Assembly (NCBI RefSeq): GCF_001949145.1
Contig: NW_019091416.1
Location: 1,732,987 to 1,773,392, forward strand
Origin: Acanthaster planci
Taxonomy: Eukaryota; Echinodermata; Asteroidea; Valvatida; Acanthasteridae
Reading direction: 5' to 3'
DNA length: 40,406 bases
Shown piece by piece: positions 19,301-26,756 of the stretch. The notes beneath the pieces were generated by a model that saw only the letters and a list, made by a program, of their open reading frames with translations, made no database searches and had not been told where the DNA came from. Made by a program: the position numbers and the translations under genes. Every line of letters starts with the position of its first letter. Position 1 is the first letter of the stretch.

Positions 19301-21925
19301 TTTACAAGAGTTCGTAACAATTTAGCAAAGGGACGGAAGAAGTCTACAATGTACCTTCAACATATCTGAACAATTTGTCTCTAAATCTGATAACCTGGCC
19401 CAGAGGATTTGAATTTATTGTCATCTGCATAAACATACGATGAAATTCGTTGTGGTCTTTACGAGCAGTAAGATCTAATTACAATATACGTGAGAATGAG
19501 CTGATCCTCAAGAAGAATTTGGTCAGGAAATTCCTTCTTCTCATTGGAAGCAACCCCTCTCCAGATACATCATATTACCCTCTGTGAGATTAGATTTTTT
19601 GGGGGGAGGGACAGAGGAATTGATGATCATGGCCCAACAAATCTCAAGATGTCTTTTAAATGTACATGTACTTCAAAATTTGGACACTCCTCTAGACTGA
19701 TATGAAACAGTGATATAATCAGTGACAAAGTCACAGCCATAGCTATAAGTTGTATCCGCTTCATGTGTTTCCTTCAAAGTGTCATATCATTGTGAAGTCC
19801 TGTGCTGTCTGCACTGGGTCCAAACACAGAGGAGGCTTGCATAACGGCCAAGGAATACTGCAAGGAGGGAAGCACACTCTTATCGAACCCTTTTTCCCTC
19901 CTACAGTTGTCACTAGGAAGAAACATGCACGCATCTGCTACAAGGTCCAAAGATTCTTCTCATGTTGCTTTATATTACTTGTTTGGGTGGCCAAGATCAG
20001 CAGAATATGACCCTTAGCTTGTGTCAGGATTTACCTCAAAATGTACCAGCCCCGTTACTTTTTCAACCCTCTGAAATTCTTCTGTTGACTTTGTTCTGTT
20101 GGCCAGCCACAGCTTTACTCACCACTGTTTGGCAAAAACATATCTGTAATGTAGGAGTGGACCCTGTCGATAATTTTCTCTTTTCTAAAGAGATCAGTCA
20201 CGTGAACTCTGTCAACTCAAATCAGACTGCATTGTTTTACTTAGTTAAGATTTCTGTACCCTGAAAATCTTTCACATCCTCAGGAATGCCAGGTGCAACA
20301 AAACCACTCAATTCTGACCTTTCCATATTTGTTTCCGCTGGCTTCAAGTGCAGCCTTGATACCCAACCCTGCAGCCACGCCACACTCTGCAATCAGGTTA
20401 TGCCCACAGGCATGGCCAATGTCCGGCAGGGCATCATACTCGCAGATCACGCAGATGTTGGGACCTGCATTGTCCGAACCAAACGTTGCCCTATGAATCA
20501 AAACAAAGGACAGATATCCCTGAGCAATGCAAGTACAATTTGTGTTGAGTGTTTCAAATTTAAAAATCTGCTTTACGAACAAATCAAATGGGAACAGTTA
20601 TGTGGATGCTTCAAGGGTTTCACTGAAAACAGGGTACCAGTTTCTCAAATGATCAATTACTGGTATAAACTGAACTGTAATTTCAATTAACCACTGTGGC
20701 AATTGTTCAGCTTTCAAAACTGTAAAATTTCATAACAAAACGCCAAACTCTTTGAAACGAACCAGTTATTTTATGACTTGATGCAAAATTTGCAGATGCG
20801 CTGTTTTATTTCATTTCTATGAGCAACTGACGATCAAGAGAGCTTGATTCAGAATTCCCAAAGGTTTGCGGCAAATAACCTGAATAAAGATGTATCTAGG
20901 TACTTGTCACATAAAAATTTACAGACCTAAGTGGACAGATGGCACTGGTAAATAATGCTATAATTTTTGAAAGTTTATTTTTATTATTTTTTTATTTATT
21001 TCTGGTAATGACACCAAGAATTCCTAAAAGGTGCCCTCGGGACTGTAGTTTGCATGCCTGAAGAAACCTGTGGAGAGGAGACAATGAGAAGCAGTTACAG
21101 TTTTAGAGGTGGGAGGAAAACCCCAGAGGAATATTCTGGGTAAAACCCACGGAATCAGGCAGGGACCGAAACCCAATCCACATGTGGACCGGGCCAGGAA
21201 TTGAACCCAAGCTACGGCGAGGAAAGAACCACTATGCTAACCTGACTCCCTAACCTAACTGGCTAAAAGGGAATTATGTGAATTTTTATTGCAATGACAA
21301 ATAATCAAAACTTTAAAATTTGTCAGTAAAAAGGGATTTAAAATACTGTCTGACCAACTGTGCTACAGTAGAGTTCTGATAAAACAAAGGGTAATCATAT
21401 CACTATTCACCAGATCAGTCGATTTGCGTAATAATTAATAACACTGCACTTTTAAAATAATATCTGAGAATCTTAAATTAGAATAAAAGGGCAATTTAAT
21501 AGCAAATCGACTGACAGATTGTGCAGCGTGATGGCCAGAATGTACGTTGATCACCCAATAACCCTAACACTCCCAAATCCTCCAATTCTAATACGATTTT
21601 ACACACACCTTAGGGGGTTAGGGATAATGCAGATTGTCTGATTGGACTCAACATGACTACCAACATCAGAAAGGCCAACCTTAAAAGGGTTTTGAAGGGC
21701 TTGAGAGTTCAAACTCTGAGGGACTGCCTACCTGAAAGCCGTTTCAAGCACAAAGTGGCGCTCCACGTTGAATCCCTCCTTTTCAAGGAAGTCCGTCAGC
21801 ACTTCATGGGCGTGGTGCTCATTGAAGTTAAGCTCCGGGTGGGACCAAATCTCCTGGCTCAATGCATTCAAGTTGCTGGCTGAGGCATCAATCTTGGCTT
21901 TGGCCACCTTCATGAAGTCGGCCAT
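4201..21925 (-). CDS. PM20D2: PM20D2-like M20 metallopeptidase with six alternative copies of exon 6
   Basis: Coding exons in gene order: exon 1 21925-21732, exon 2 20490-20319, exon 3 19201-19053, exon 4 16156-16014, exon 5 15034-14880, one copy of exon 6, then exon 7 4352-4201. Every junction is GT..AG. With copy 6F the coding length is 1203 bp, predicting 400 residues, close to vertebrate PM20D2. Catalytic features: [16 protein letters not shown] (residues 81-96; metal-binding His and Asp), [11 protein letters not shown] (127-137; catalytic and metal-binding Glu), GKASHAS (179-185; His in the dimerisation domain) and, in exon 6, GSTDFG, GIHP and a final His. PM20D2-type enzymes hydrolyse beta-alanyl or gamma-aminobutyryl dipeptides with basic residues and are cytosolic; no signal peptide is visible. 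Six tandem exon 6 copies are listed separately. Family assignment is firm. Substrate range and alternative splicing are inferred. Confidence 0.9.
4353..5828 (-). other. PM20D2 last intron (exon 6F to exon 7)
   Basis: This is about 1.5 kb of AT-rich intron without coding similarity that I can see on either strand. Short open frames here lack splice signals and recognisable motifs. Confidence 0.6.
5829..6066 (-). CDS. PM20D2: PM20D2 alternative exon 6F
   Basis: Acceptor TTGTCAG, then [20 protein letters not shown], and donor G|GTCAGT. Length 238 bp (79 codons plus 1), phase 0 to phase 1. Key residues: [20 protein letters not shown] and a terminal [13 protein letters not shown] that keeps the conserved His. 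TDMGNVS is a Met variant of the TDFGNVS seen in the other copies. It lies nearest exon 7. It is one of the two most divergent copies in the N-terminal half of the exon. Reading frame and splice sites look intact. Confidence 0.88.
6373..6475 (-). pseudogene. Frameshifted relic of a seventh PM20D2 exon 6 copy
   Basis: On the minus strand MLITNGTL is followed, after a 1-base insertion in the stretch that codes the start of IAVYEK in copy 6C, by [10 protein letters not shown] in another frame. The segment GACCTAGGTTTAACCTG closely matches 6C (GACCTGGGTTTAACCTTG). There is no GSTDFG half downstream and no convincing acceptor or donor. It is therefore a truncated dead exon copy, probably derived from the same duplication as 6C. 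Confidence 0.7.
6915..7092 (+). repeat. Retroposon-like 3' tail with TGAAA/AAATG simple repeat
   Basis: A T-rich stretch (6920-7005) leads into AATAAACCATACTGAAATGAAATG and further A-rich TGAAA units. This resembles the 3' end and simple-repeat tail of a non-LTR retroposon or SINE on the plus strand. No reverse transcriptase coding is visible, so the family is unknown. Confidence 0.3.
7173..7762. mobile_element. piggyBac-like MITE, TTAA target site
   Basis: TTAA at 7173-7176 and TTAA at 7759-7762 bracket a 582-bp segment. Its ends are inverted repeats: CCACTTGCTGCCGGG on the left and CCACTTCCTGCCGAG read from the right (13 of 15 matching). TTAA duplication is the hallmark of piggyBac-superfamily transposition. 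No transposase frame is present, so it is non-autonomous. It lies in the PM20D2 exon array, between the exon relic and copy 6E. Confidence 0.6.
8137..8359 (-). CDS. PM20D2: PM20D2 alternative exon 6E
   Basis: Acceptor CAGTTGCAG, then [16 protein letters not shown], and donor G|GTAAAT. At 223 bp (74 codons plus 1) it is the shortest copy, phase 0 to phase 1. Key residues: [20 protein letters not shown] and [13 protein letters not shown], so the GIHP His and the terminal His are both kept. The short N-terminal part lacks two residues relative to 6D. Frame and splice sites are intact. Confidence 0.88.
8640..8980. repeat. Intronic block shared with 10130-10480 and 12300-12660
   Basis: Degenerate similarity (for example CCTGGAACTCTCAGC here and CCTGGAACTGTCAAC near 12533) runs parallel to the exon duplication. 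The offset between these intron blocks (about 3.77 kb) nearly equals the offset between exons 6E and 6C (3.80 kb). This marks the flanks of an ancient tandem duplication unit. Confidence 0.45.
9659..9890 (-). CDS. PM20D2: PM20D2 alternative exon 6D
   Basis: Acceptor CCCTACTCAG, then [18 protein letters not shown], and donor G|GTACAC. Length 232 bp (77 codons plus 1), phase 0 to phase 1. Key residues: [20 protein letters not shown] and [13 protein letters not shown]. All conserved His are present. Its VEI.. start and [10 protein letters not shown] segment are close to the vertebrate PM20D2 pattern and to copies 6C and 6E, which form the most similar subgroup. The intron just upstream of the acceptor (ATTTATCCCTACTCAG) also resembles that of 6C (ATTTATCTCTACTCATTCAG). 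Confidence 0.9.
10130..10480. repeat. Intronic block duplicated with the exon 6 array
   Basis: TCAATCCCTCCATTACA (from 10233) matches TCAATCCCTCCATCACA (from about 12428). The offset of about 2.2 kb is similar to that between exons 6D and 6C (2269 bp). Further degenerate similarity continues for a few hundred bases. It supports tandem duplication of exon plus flanking intron. Confidence 0.5.
11357..11490. mobile_element. Hairpin (foldback) MITE
   Basis: CAAATACAGCATGGTTT at 11369-11385 is repeated perfectly as its reverse complement at 11467-11483. The inner part also folds (GTAGGTCAGTTTGACTACC). The compact palindromic structure of about 135 bp is typical of a foldback MITE. It lies in the intron between copies 6C and 6D. 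No coding capacity. Confidence 0.6.
11934..12159 (-). CDS. PM20D2: PM20D2 alternative exon 6C
   Basis: Acceptor CTACTCATTCAG, then [18 protein letters not shown], and donor G|GTACAT. Length 226 bp (75 codons plus 1), phase 0 to phase 1. Key residues: [20 protein letters not shown] and [13 protein letters not shown]. The HP His and the terminal His are retained; GIHP has become GTHP. The frameshifted relic at 6373-6475 is most like this copy. Frame and splice sites are intact. Confidence 0.88.
12300..12660. repeat. Intronic block of the exon 6 duplication unit
   Basis: This is the third member of the shared intron block (see 8640-8980 and 10130-10480), lying upstream of exon 6C in gene orientation. 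Similarity is diverged and interrupted, consistent with an old duplication. Confidence 0.45.
13340..13574 (-). CDS. PM20D2: PM20D2 alternative exon 6B, divergent, possibly inactive
   Basis: Reads [20 protein letters not shown], later [19 protein letters not shown] and [15 protein letters not shown], with donor G|GTAAAA. With the start at 13574 the exon is 235 bp (phase 0 to phase 1), but its acceptor (CTCACTTGGAG) has little pyrimidine tract. An alternative in-phase acceptor (CTCAAAAAG) would start it at 13616 and make it 277 bp. It differs from all other copies at invariant positions: GSTDFG is VATDFG, GIHP is SISP, and the terminal conserved His is replaced in ANCPQ. The open frame persists, so it is not an obvious pseudogene. 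It may give a non-catalytic isoform, or it may be decaying. Confidence 0.7.
13947..14187 (-). CDS. PM20D2: PM20D2 alternative exon 6A
   Basis: Acceptor AAATTTCAG, then [20 protein letters not shown], and donor G|GTAGCT. Length 241 bp (80 codons plus 1), phase 0 to phase 1. Key residues: [20 protein letters not shown] and [13 protein letters not shown], with all conserved His present. It is the copy nearest exon 5. It has a distinctive proline-rich insert ([15 protein letters not shown]) before GSTDFG where the others are shorter. Confidence 0.9.
14880..15034 (-). CDS. PM20D2: PM20D2 exon 5 (constitutive)
   Basis: Acceptor CAATCCGTAG and donor CAG|GTTGGT ending in phase 0. It reads [20 protein letters not shown] then [20 protein letters not shown], up to AAKAAECQ. 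The TNGG..PNIIP..AEL.Y.LRA pattern is the end of the M20 dimerisation (lid) domain. Its phase 0 donor must join one of the six exon 6 acceptors. Confidence 0.92.
15765..15885 (-). pseudogene. Partial duplicate of the 3' end of PM20D2 exon 4
   Basis: On the minus strand [13 protein letters not shown] parallels the end of exon 4 plus its donor read-through, [11 protein letters not shown], and similarity continues into the intron ([12 protein letters not shown] against [12 protein letters not shown]). The donor GT has become GA (CATGGAATC against CACGGTACG), so this copy cannot splice as exon 4 does. The offset from exon 4 is about 162 bp, a local tandem duplication. A weaker third trace (TCTGCTCTGCAGAG) lies near 15724-15738. 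Confidence 0.6.
16014..16156 (-). CDS. PM20D2: PM20D2 exon 4 (constitutive)
   Basis: Acceptor TCTCGCCAG and donor CACG|GTACGT. It reads [20 protein letters not shown], then [19 protein letters not shown] and [23 protein letters not shown] is the signature of the M20 dimerisation domain, including the His that reaches into the partner active site. 143 bp, entering in phase 2 and leaving in phase 1. Confidence 0.93.
16308..16675. repeat. 12-bp tandem repeat GGTCTTGRTTTT
   Basis: About 30 imperfect copies of a 12-base unit alternating GGTCTTGATTTT and GGTCTTGGTTTT, with a few GGATCT variants. The purine/pyrimidine skew opens long spurious reading frames on both strands, which I do not treat as genes. 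It lies in PM20D2 intron 3, shortly before the assembly gap. Confidence 0.9.
16793..16874. other. Assembly gap (82 N)
   Basis: An unbroken run of N in PM20D2 intron 3. It is flanked by ordinary intron sequence and lies about 120 bp from the tandem repeat, which may have hampered assembly. Confidence 1.
17006..18799. mobile_element. pogo/Tc1-mariner-like non-autonomous DNA transposon, interrupted
   Basis: Terminal inverted repeats start CAGTGGAACGTTACTATAA at 17006 and, read from 18799, CAGTAGAACATCATTATAA. Over the first 26 bases the 6 differences are all transitions. TA dinucleotides at 17004-17005 and 18800-18801 form the expected target duplication. No transposase frame is present. A second, GC-richer element is inserted inside (17418-18321), and without it this element would be about 890 bp. 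It lies in PM20D2 intron 3. Confidence 0.7.
17418..18321. mobile_element. Probable solo LTR nested in the pogo-like element
   Basis: A 904-bp segment, visibly richer in G+C than its surroundings, begins TGTGG and ends TCACA. It is flanked by ATAT on both sides (17414-17417 and 18322-18325). TG..CA ends with a short target duplication are characteristic of an LTR left after recombination. No retroviral or retrotransposon coding sequence is present. A DNA element with ATATTGTG inverted ends is an alternative reading of the same termini. Confidence 0.5.
19053..19201 (-). CDS. PM20D2: PM20D2 exon 3 (constitutive)
   Basis: Acceptor CTTACTCTCAG and donor AAC|GTAAGG. It reads [20 protein letters not shown], then [17 protein letters not shown] and [16 protein letters not shown] carries the catalytic Glu and a metal-binding Glu of M20 peptidases, and MMAHP follows the family. 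149 bp, phase 0 in and phase 2 out. Confidence 0.93.
20319..20490 (-). CDS. PM20D2: PM20D2 exon 2 (constitutive)
   Basis: Acceptor TTGATTCATAG and donor AAG|GTCAGA. It reads [20 protein letters not shown], then [20 protein letters not shown] and [31 protein letters not shown] is the zinc-binding signature of the M20 amidohydrolase-like branch. 172 bp, completing an Arg codon split with exon 1. Confidence 0.94.
20995..21250 (-). repeat. tRNA-derived SINE
   Basis: Read on the minus strand from 21250, the head contains a perfect RNA polymerase III A box (TAGCATAGTGG) and a near-perfect B box (GGTTCAATTCC). A conserved-looking body with GGTTTTCCTCCCAC follows, then a 3' part ending in an A/T-rich tail near 20995. 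About 255 bp, in PM20D2 intron 1. Many related SINEs share such a central domain, but I cannot name the family. Confidence 0.7.
21732..21925 (-). CDS. PM20D2: PM20D2 exon 1 with start codon
   Basis: The start ATG at 21925-21923 lies in an excellent context (ACCATGG). The exon reads [20 protein letters not shown], then [20 protein letters not shown] and [11 protein letters not shown], with donor CAG|GTAGGC. LS..IW.HPEL...E.HAH is the N-terminal helix signature of PM20D2. No signal peptide or transit peptide is seen, consistent with a cytosolic enzyme. A possible acceptor (CACATGCAG) about 60 bp upstream hints at a separate 5' UTR exon. Confidence 0.9.
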
Positions 21926-23880
21926 GGTCAGTGGATCTTGGGGTGGAGTCCCGTCTACTGATCGTCTCAGAAGCCTACTGCATGTGCAATATTATGATGA
22001 TAACAATTAGGAATTCCGCAGTATTTTTCAGGGGTTTTTAAGTGAGAAAACAGGCAATTGTTGCCACCAAATATACAATTAGGACAGAAATCTACGAAGG
22101 ACCCTCATAAATTTTGGAGTATCATTAACACCAAGAAGTTTACCATAACTGTTTCCATGGGTACCAAAAATTCCTTCCATTCCGCCCCTGAAAACCCTCC
22201 TTTTTAACTTCTTGGTATTGTCACTTATGGAACAATTTCCAACAATTAATGCTGTATAGTTGAGTCCCCCAATGTGGCACACTTCGACGTTTCCCTCAAC
22301 TTTCTACCGCATGCAGTGTTGCTAAACCTCTTTGGGTCAAAGAAAGTAAAATGGTGGGAAAAATTCTAGACCAAAATATTATCAATTATCCCAGTTATTG
22401 TCACTTTGTGAAAACACTGACAAATTCTTTAAATTGTTTTTTATTGACTCAACATTTACTTCTGTTTTGCAATGTATATATCAAGTTATACACAAGGTCA
22501 ATAAATGAAAGATTTATGACTACAAGCGAGAATGTTAAATAAGACCATGAGACACTGAAATAAAAGGGGGAAATACGAAATTTGATGAATGCTGATAAAT
22601 CCTGATTACCCACAGTCACATATCCACACAAGTTTGTAAGAAAATTAAGGCACTAGAGGCAAAAAAAAAAAATCAAAGAATGCCACATTAACTTAGGGCT
22701 GTACCATGTAAAGGAACACCATAGAGCAAGAAATCTTGCTCTATGGGTACACCAACAATAGTTAGACCTAGGTATAATATGAAAACGGAAATGTTCTGGT
22801 GAGATTCTGGAAGAGCAGTGAGGCTCAACATTTCAATTTTGGAAACACAACCAAAAAGTCTTCCAAATTCAGGACCTTTGATGACCTCAGAATTAAGCTT
22901 CAGAGCTTCAGCCACATGCCCCAAATAAAAATCAGTCTGAAACAACGTACACGTAAGGCCCTCAGGCATGTCAGGCCCTAATGTAACGCTACATGCCCTA
23001 ATTTAGTAATCTAAACAGCAAGATTTAGGTTTTATTTTGAAAAAAGAGAACAAAATTAAATGCAACACTGCAGTTAGAAATTGAGGAGTGATTCTTCCGA
23101 GAGATCTTTTTGACAAGCCCTACGCGTACTAGACTGCGTACTTCCCAAGCTAACACCCCTTCCATACAACAATCACCACGATCACGTCCCCACATAAAAA
23201 TGTACCGCAGTAGACGGCGTAGTCAGGAAGGAAGATACTAAAACATTTGAAAATGCAGCAAGTAGTACTCACAAGCTTCAACATGAACGAATGAAATCAA
23301 AATCAAAGAAAGGCAATGTGGCTGGATGCAGACACCGTTGCACAGGGATAAATAATGATGAAATCACGATAACTGGGGTCCAAAACAAACTGTCTCTAAA
23401 ACTTAGCATGGCAGTTCATGCGACTGGTATCCAGACGTCACATGTACAAAACACATACACACTGGTGCTGAGTGTTGCAACCGGCTGTACTGTATAACTT
23501 GCATGCTGCACACGTACGAAAACTTAAATGATCTTTGCAGCTAGCTCAGAGGTCGTGAACTAGCTCGGGCCAGATCAGCAGATCGGTTGGGCCAGATAAT
23601 CAAGCCATAGTCTAGAGAGCTAGGCCTATTTTAGCCATGATCAGATTAAGATGGGGACTGTCCCTCGGCACTGAACCCTTCGGACGTAAAGCTGGTTCTG
23701 GAAGCTCCTAGGTTTTCCCACTGAAAAGAATAGGTGAGTTCAGTAACGTCATACATGTCATAGTACCCGTGCCCATATTACTTGTACGTGGGTGTGTGTA
23801 CATGTATTGTGCACACGGGTGCTGCCTTGTTCATGAACTTGTGAAGTAGGCTCTTCCTAGTAGTCGTACCCTCAGAACTT
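21926..23880. other. Upstream region of PM20D2, no gene seen
   Basis: Non-coding as far as I can tell; the PM20D2 promoter and any 5' UTR exon should lie here. It contains an 11-bp inverted pair (ACCAAGAAGTT at 22130-22140 and AACTTCTTGGT at 22206-22216) and the perfect hairpin listed at 22720-22745. No core promoter element can be assigned with confidence. Confidence 0.4.
22720..22745. repeat. Perfect 12-bp stem hairpin
   Basis: CATAGAGCAAGA, two A, then TCTTGCTCTATG: a 12-bp perfect stem with a 2-nt loop. Similarity extends a few bases outward with mismatches (GGAACAC and GGTACACC). It could be the centre of a small foldback MITE. About 0.8 kb upstream of the PM20D2 start. Confidence 0.6.
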
Positions 23881-23885
23881 AGGGA

Positions 23886-23999
23886 TCCGACGTCCGCTCC
23901 CGCGAACGTCGGACCCCACCTTTCTGGGGGTAGGATACCCCACTAGCGTGGCACGGACTCTCACTCCCGGGAGTGAGAGTCCGTGCAACACTAGTGGGG
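23886..23999. mobile_element. Paired hairpins, possible miniature Helitron-like element
   Basis: First hairpin: TCCGACGT (23886-23893) with ACGTCGGA (23906-23913). The second is a nearly perfect 62-bp palindrome centred on CCCGGG, with arms CCCCACTAG..GCACGGACTC (two mismatches over about 31 bp). A TC start preceded by A, and a hairpin shortly followed by CTAG and then T, are the general ends of Helitrons (A-TC...CTRR-T). It is far shorter than usual non-autonomous copies, so the assignment is tentative. The palindromes themselves are certain. Confidence 0.4.
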
Positions 24000-25725
24000 C
24001 TAGGCAGCTAGGGGTAGAGTTTTTTTTACCTCTTTCCCACTACCAAATCTCTTGGTTATCTCGGGGGTACAGCATTTTCTCTGCTAATTTTCACTTTTTA
24101 AGACATGTTAATCACTTTCTTAGACTGATGGTTGTTATAATATTAATTAATTAAATAAAGGGAAAATTAGTGTTGTCTCTTTCCCAGGTGAGTTTTTTGC
24201 AAGTCCAAGTCAAGTCACAAGTCAGTTTTCTTGTCCTTGCTCTGTGGTTTTTGTAAGTCTAAGGCTAATGAAATTAGATTTATTATTTCGCATTAGTGCC
24301 TGCCTGTGATTTTGGCCCAACAACCAAAACAAATTTCATGATTCATTATTTTTGGAAAAACAAAGGCAAATCTGGACTGAAAATTCAACTCCCAACATCG
24401 AAAGTTACATTCCGGCAATTCCAGTCATCAGAATGCAAAAAATGTGGAGCCTGAATGCTCGAGGGCACCTCGTTAGCCCAGGTAGCGGGGTACCCAATAA
24501 CTCTTTATGAATTCAAAAAGGGTATTATTTTTCCATTACAAAATAATGAACATTAAAACCTGCATCTGAATTTGAAAATATCCTGAGGAGAAACAATAAA
24601 TCCAATTTTATTGGCCTAGTCAAGCCACAAGACAAGTCTGCTCTTTTCATGGCCCATGCTGATAAGACATGAATCTGGGAGTGAGAAAATTGTCCAGGTT
24701 TGTTCTACAAAAATGCTTCAGTGTTTTCCCTGTTTGTCCACCATGTCCACAGGGTATAAGTGTGTCAGTGTATGGAACTCTTTCCTTAGTTTACTGAAAT
24801 GCTATTCCACCTACCGCTCATCCCAATGCACACAGTGCCCTCCACAGCGTTTCTAGCAATTTTTATCTCTATCCGACCTTCCAGTGAACAAACTGTGTGA
24901 ACCCAACAGCTTGCTGCAAGCACCCAGACCTTGCACCATGTGCACTGCTGATTGGTCAATACCTGCATTGATAATTAATTGGCTAGACTGGCAGTCATTC
25001 TTACCCCTGTTTTGCCACACAAGCCTATTGGACTAACTCAAAATTCTGACACCCTTATTGGTACTATTTTTTCATAATTTGTCTCCACCTCTGAATTCTG
25101 GCATTTTTAATAGTGACAATACATCTGATCATTTTCCACTTTTTACTTCATTCCCACTGAACATGTCAAGCCCAGATTCTCACCGAGTTCACACACATGA
25201 ATATTCAAAAAAATAAAACTGGTCTTTAGTTTTCTCTAGACGTGATGCAGATACAGCTTTTGTTCATTCCCATGAAGAGTTGTAATTAAGTTAAACTAAC
25301 TCCTAACCCCCCCCCCCCGGGCTAACAGGTTATCCATCCATCATGCAATTCAGCCGTATTGGAAATATATTTCCCATCCTAACAAGTATCTACGTCCTCT
25401 TTAAAATACATAAAATACTGAAGCAGAGTTATTATGAAAAACAATATGAAAATGCCAAGAATGACATCAACAGTTCCTGAAAGGTCATTGAGCCACAGTG
25501 TACAATTTCCTCTATAAATATCGATCGTTATTCTTTTGACCACACCTTTCATGTATTTTTGTAACAGTATCCATCACTTGTTTGTCACTAATCCTTGAAG
25601 CACAGGTGCATGCTGGTATCCCAGTGTAAATCACCTACATGTATAATAGGGCTATTCCTGTGTCTGCATGTAACATAGCGGTATGTTGGTCTGGAAATCA
25701 ACAACATTCTCTAAAGTGCCAGTAA
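24000..25725. other. Intergenic stretch without recognisable genes
   Basis: AT-rich sequence with short open frames only. I see no splice-bounded exon, RNA gene or clear transposon, apart from a C run at 25309-25318. Confidence 0.4.
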
Positions 25726-25893
25726 GTACCAAAACTGTTTGGGTACCAAAACTGTTTGGGTACCAAAACTGTTTGGGTACCAAAACTGTTTGGGTACCAA
25801 AACTGTTTGGGTACCAAAACTGTTTGGGTACCAAAACTGTTTGGGTACCAAAACTGTTTGGGTACCAAAACTGTTTGGGTACCAAAACTGTTT
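25726..25893. repeat. Perfect 17-bp tandem repeat, 10 copies
   Basis: The unit GGGTACCAAAACTGTTT repeats with no differences that I can see: one 15-base leading copy followed by nine full 17-base copies, each with a GGTACC site. A 17-base period lets every frame stay open on both strands, which produces spurious frames. The uniformity suggests recent expansion. Confidence 0.95.
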
Positions 25894-26559
25894 GGAGATA
25901 TATACCAGCACTATGACCACTTTCTGCAATATTGGTGAGCTTTTTAAGAAGAAAAAGGCATGGATGGTGTACACCGTATACTGATCATCTCAGCAAATAC
26001 TTCCTGGCGAACAATATCGTAGATACAGTATTCACAATGGCCATACCAAACTCGGCTTGTCAGCTCACGAACTTAGAAGTTGATCAGTGCTTTCGCTCCC
26101 AAGATACCAAATGAAGCTGCTAACCAGGAATTTAGTTGACAGGCTAGAGAAACCAAAGCCTTCATATACCATCCAGCATCTCTTGATTTCAGTTCAGTAG
26201 GTGATACCGCCAGTCCAGTGGATCAATCACTGACTATTTAGGAGCACCAGGAGCACTCACAACTGACTGTCACTATGATGCCAGTCTCATTGAGGTGTTT
26301 AGGCCAGGAAAGGCCTGTGTGGCATTCATAATGAGCAATCCAGCAATCTCTCTGTGCTTAACCCAAAGACAAACTTGATCGATGCAGCTCGAAGACAAAT
26401 AGGCCCAAATGTTGTCAGCCTCTTCCAGTGCCCCAGCAGAATCAAGATGAAGCACAAACACCAATGCTTTAACTTGTCACTGGTGCACATTGCAATCCCC
26501 TTTCCATGAGGCTACATAATATCATCACACCATGCAAGTCCATGAACCATTCCGAATCA

Positions 26560-26756
26560 ACAATGTAGCAAATGGAGGAAATGAACTTCATTTAGTGGGA
26601 CTAGCCTCACTCTTATGTCTCATAAAACCATCATAGACCCAGCACAAGATTGACTTCCTCATCACCGATGCACAATTGAATGCCATCCTCCGACTGACAG
26701 TTTGCCTTTGTGTAGTCCTGTTATCTAACATGGTCTGCCACTGTCTCGTGTGACGC
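26560..26756 (+). pseudogene. Possible degenerate LINE endonuclease fragment
   Basis: In one frame NGGNELHLVGLASL is followed, after a stop, by QHKIDFLITDAQLNAIL. This resembles the end of the apurinic endonuclease domain of non-LTR retrotransposons, where a K/Q-IDY-type motif precedes a terminal SDH motif. The SDH is not clearly preserved, and stops and frame changes are present. It is tentative and rests only on motif order. Confidence 0.3.

Noticed and set aside
20995-21250. Functional tRNA gene
   Set aside because: A and B boxes are present but there is no acceptor stem, and a long SINE body with tail follows.
22126-22216. MITE around the ACCAAGAAGTT inverted pair
   Set aside because: The arms are only 11 bp and flanks do not clearly continue the pairing; mentioned but not called as an element.
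25726-25893. CRISPR array
   Set aside because: Units are contiguous without unique spacers and the genome is eukaryotic.
25652-25984. Repetitive frames (VPKQFWYPNSFGTQ type) as a repeat protein
   Set aside because: The same 17-bp repeat opens every frame on both strands; this is a consequence of the period and not coding.
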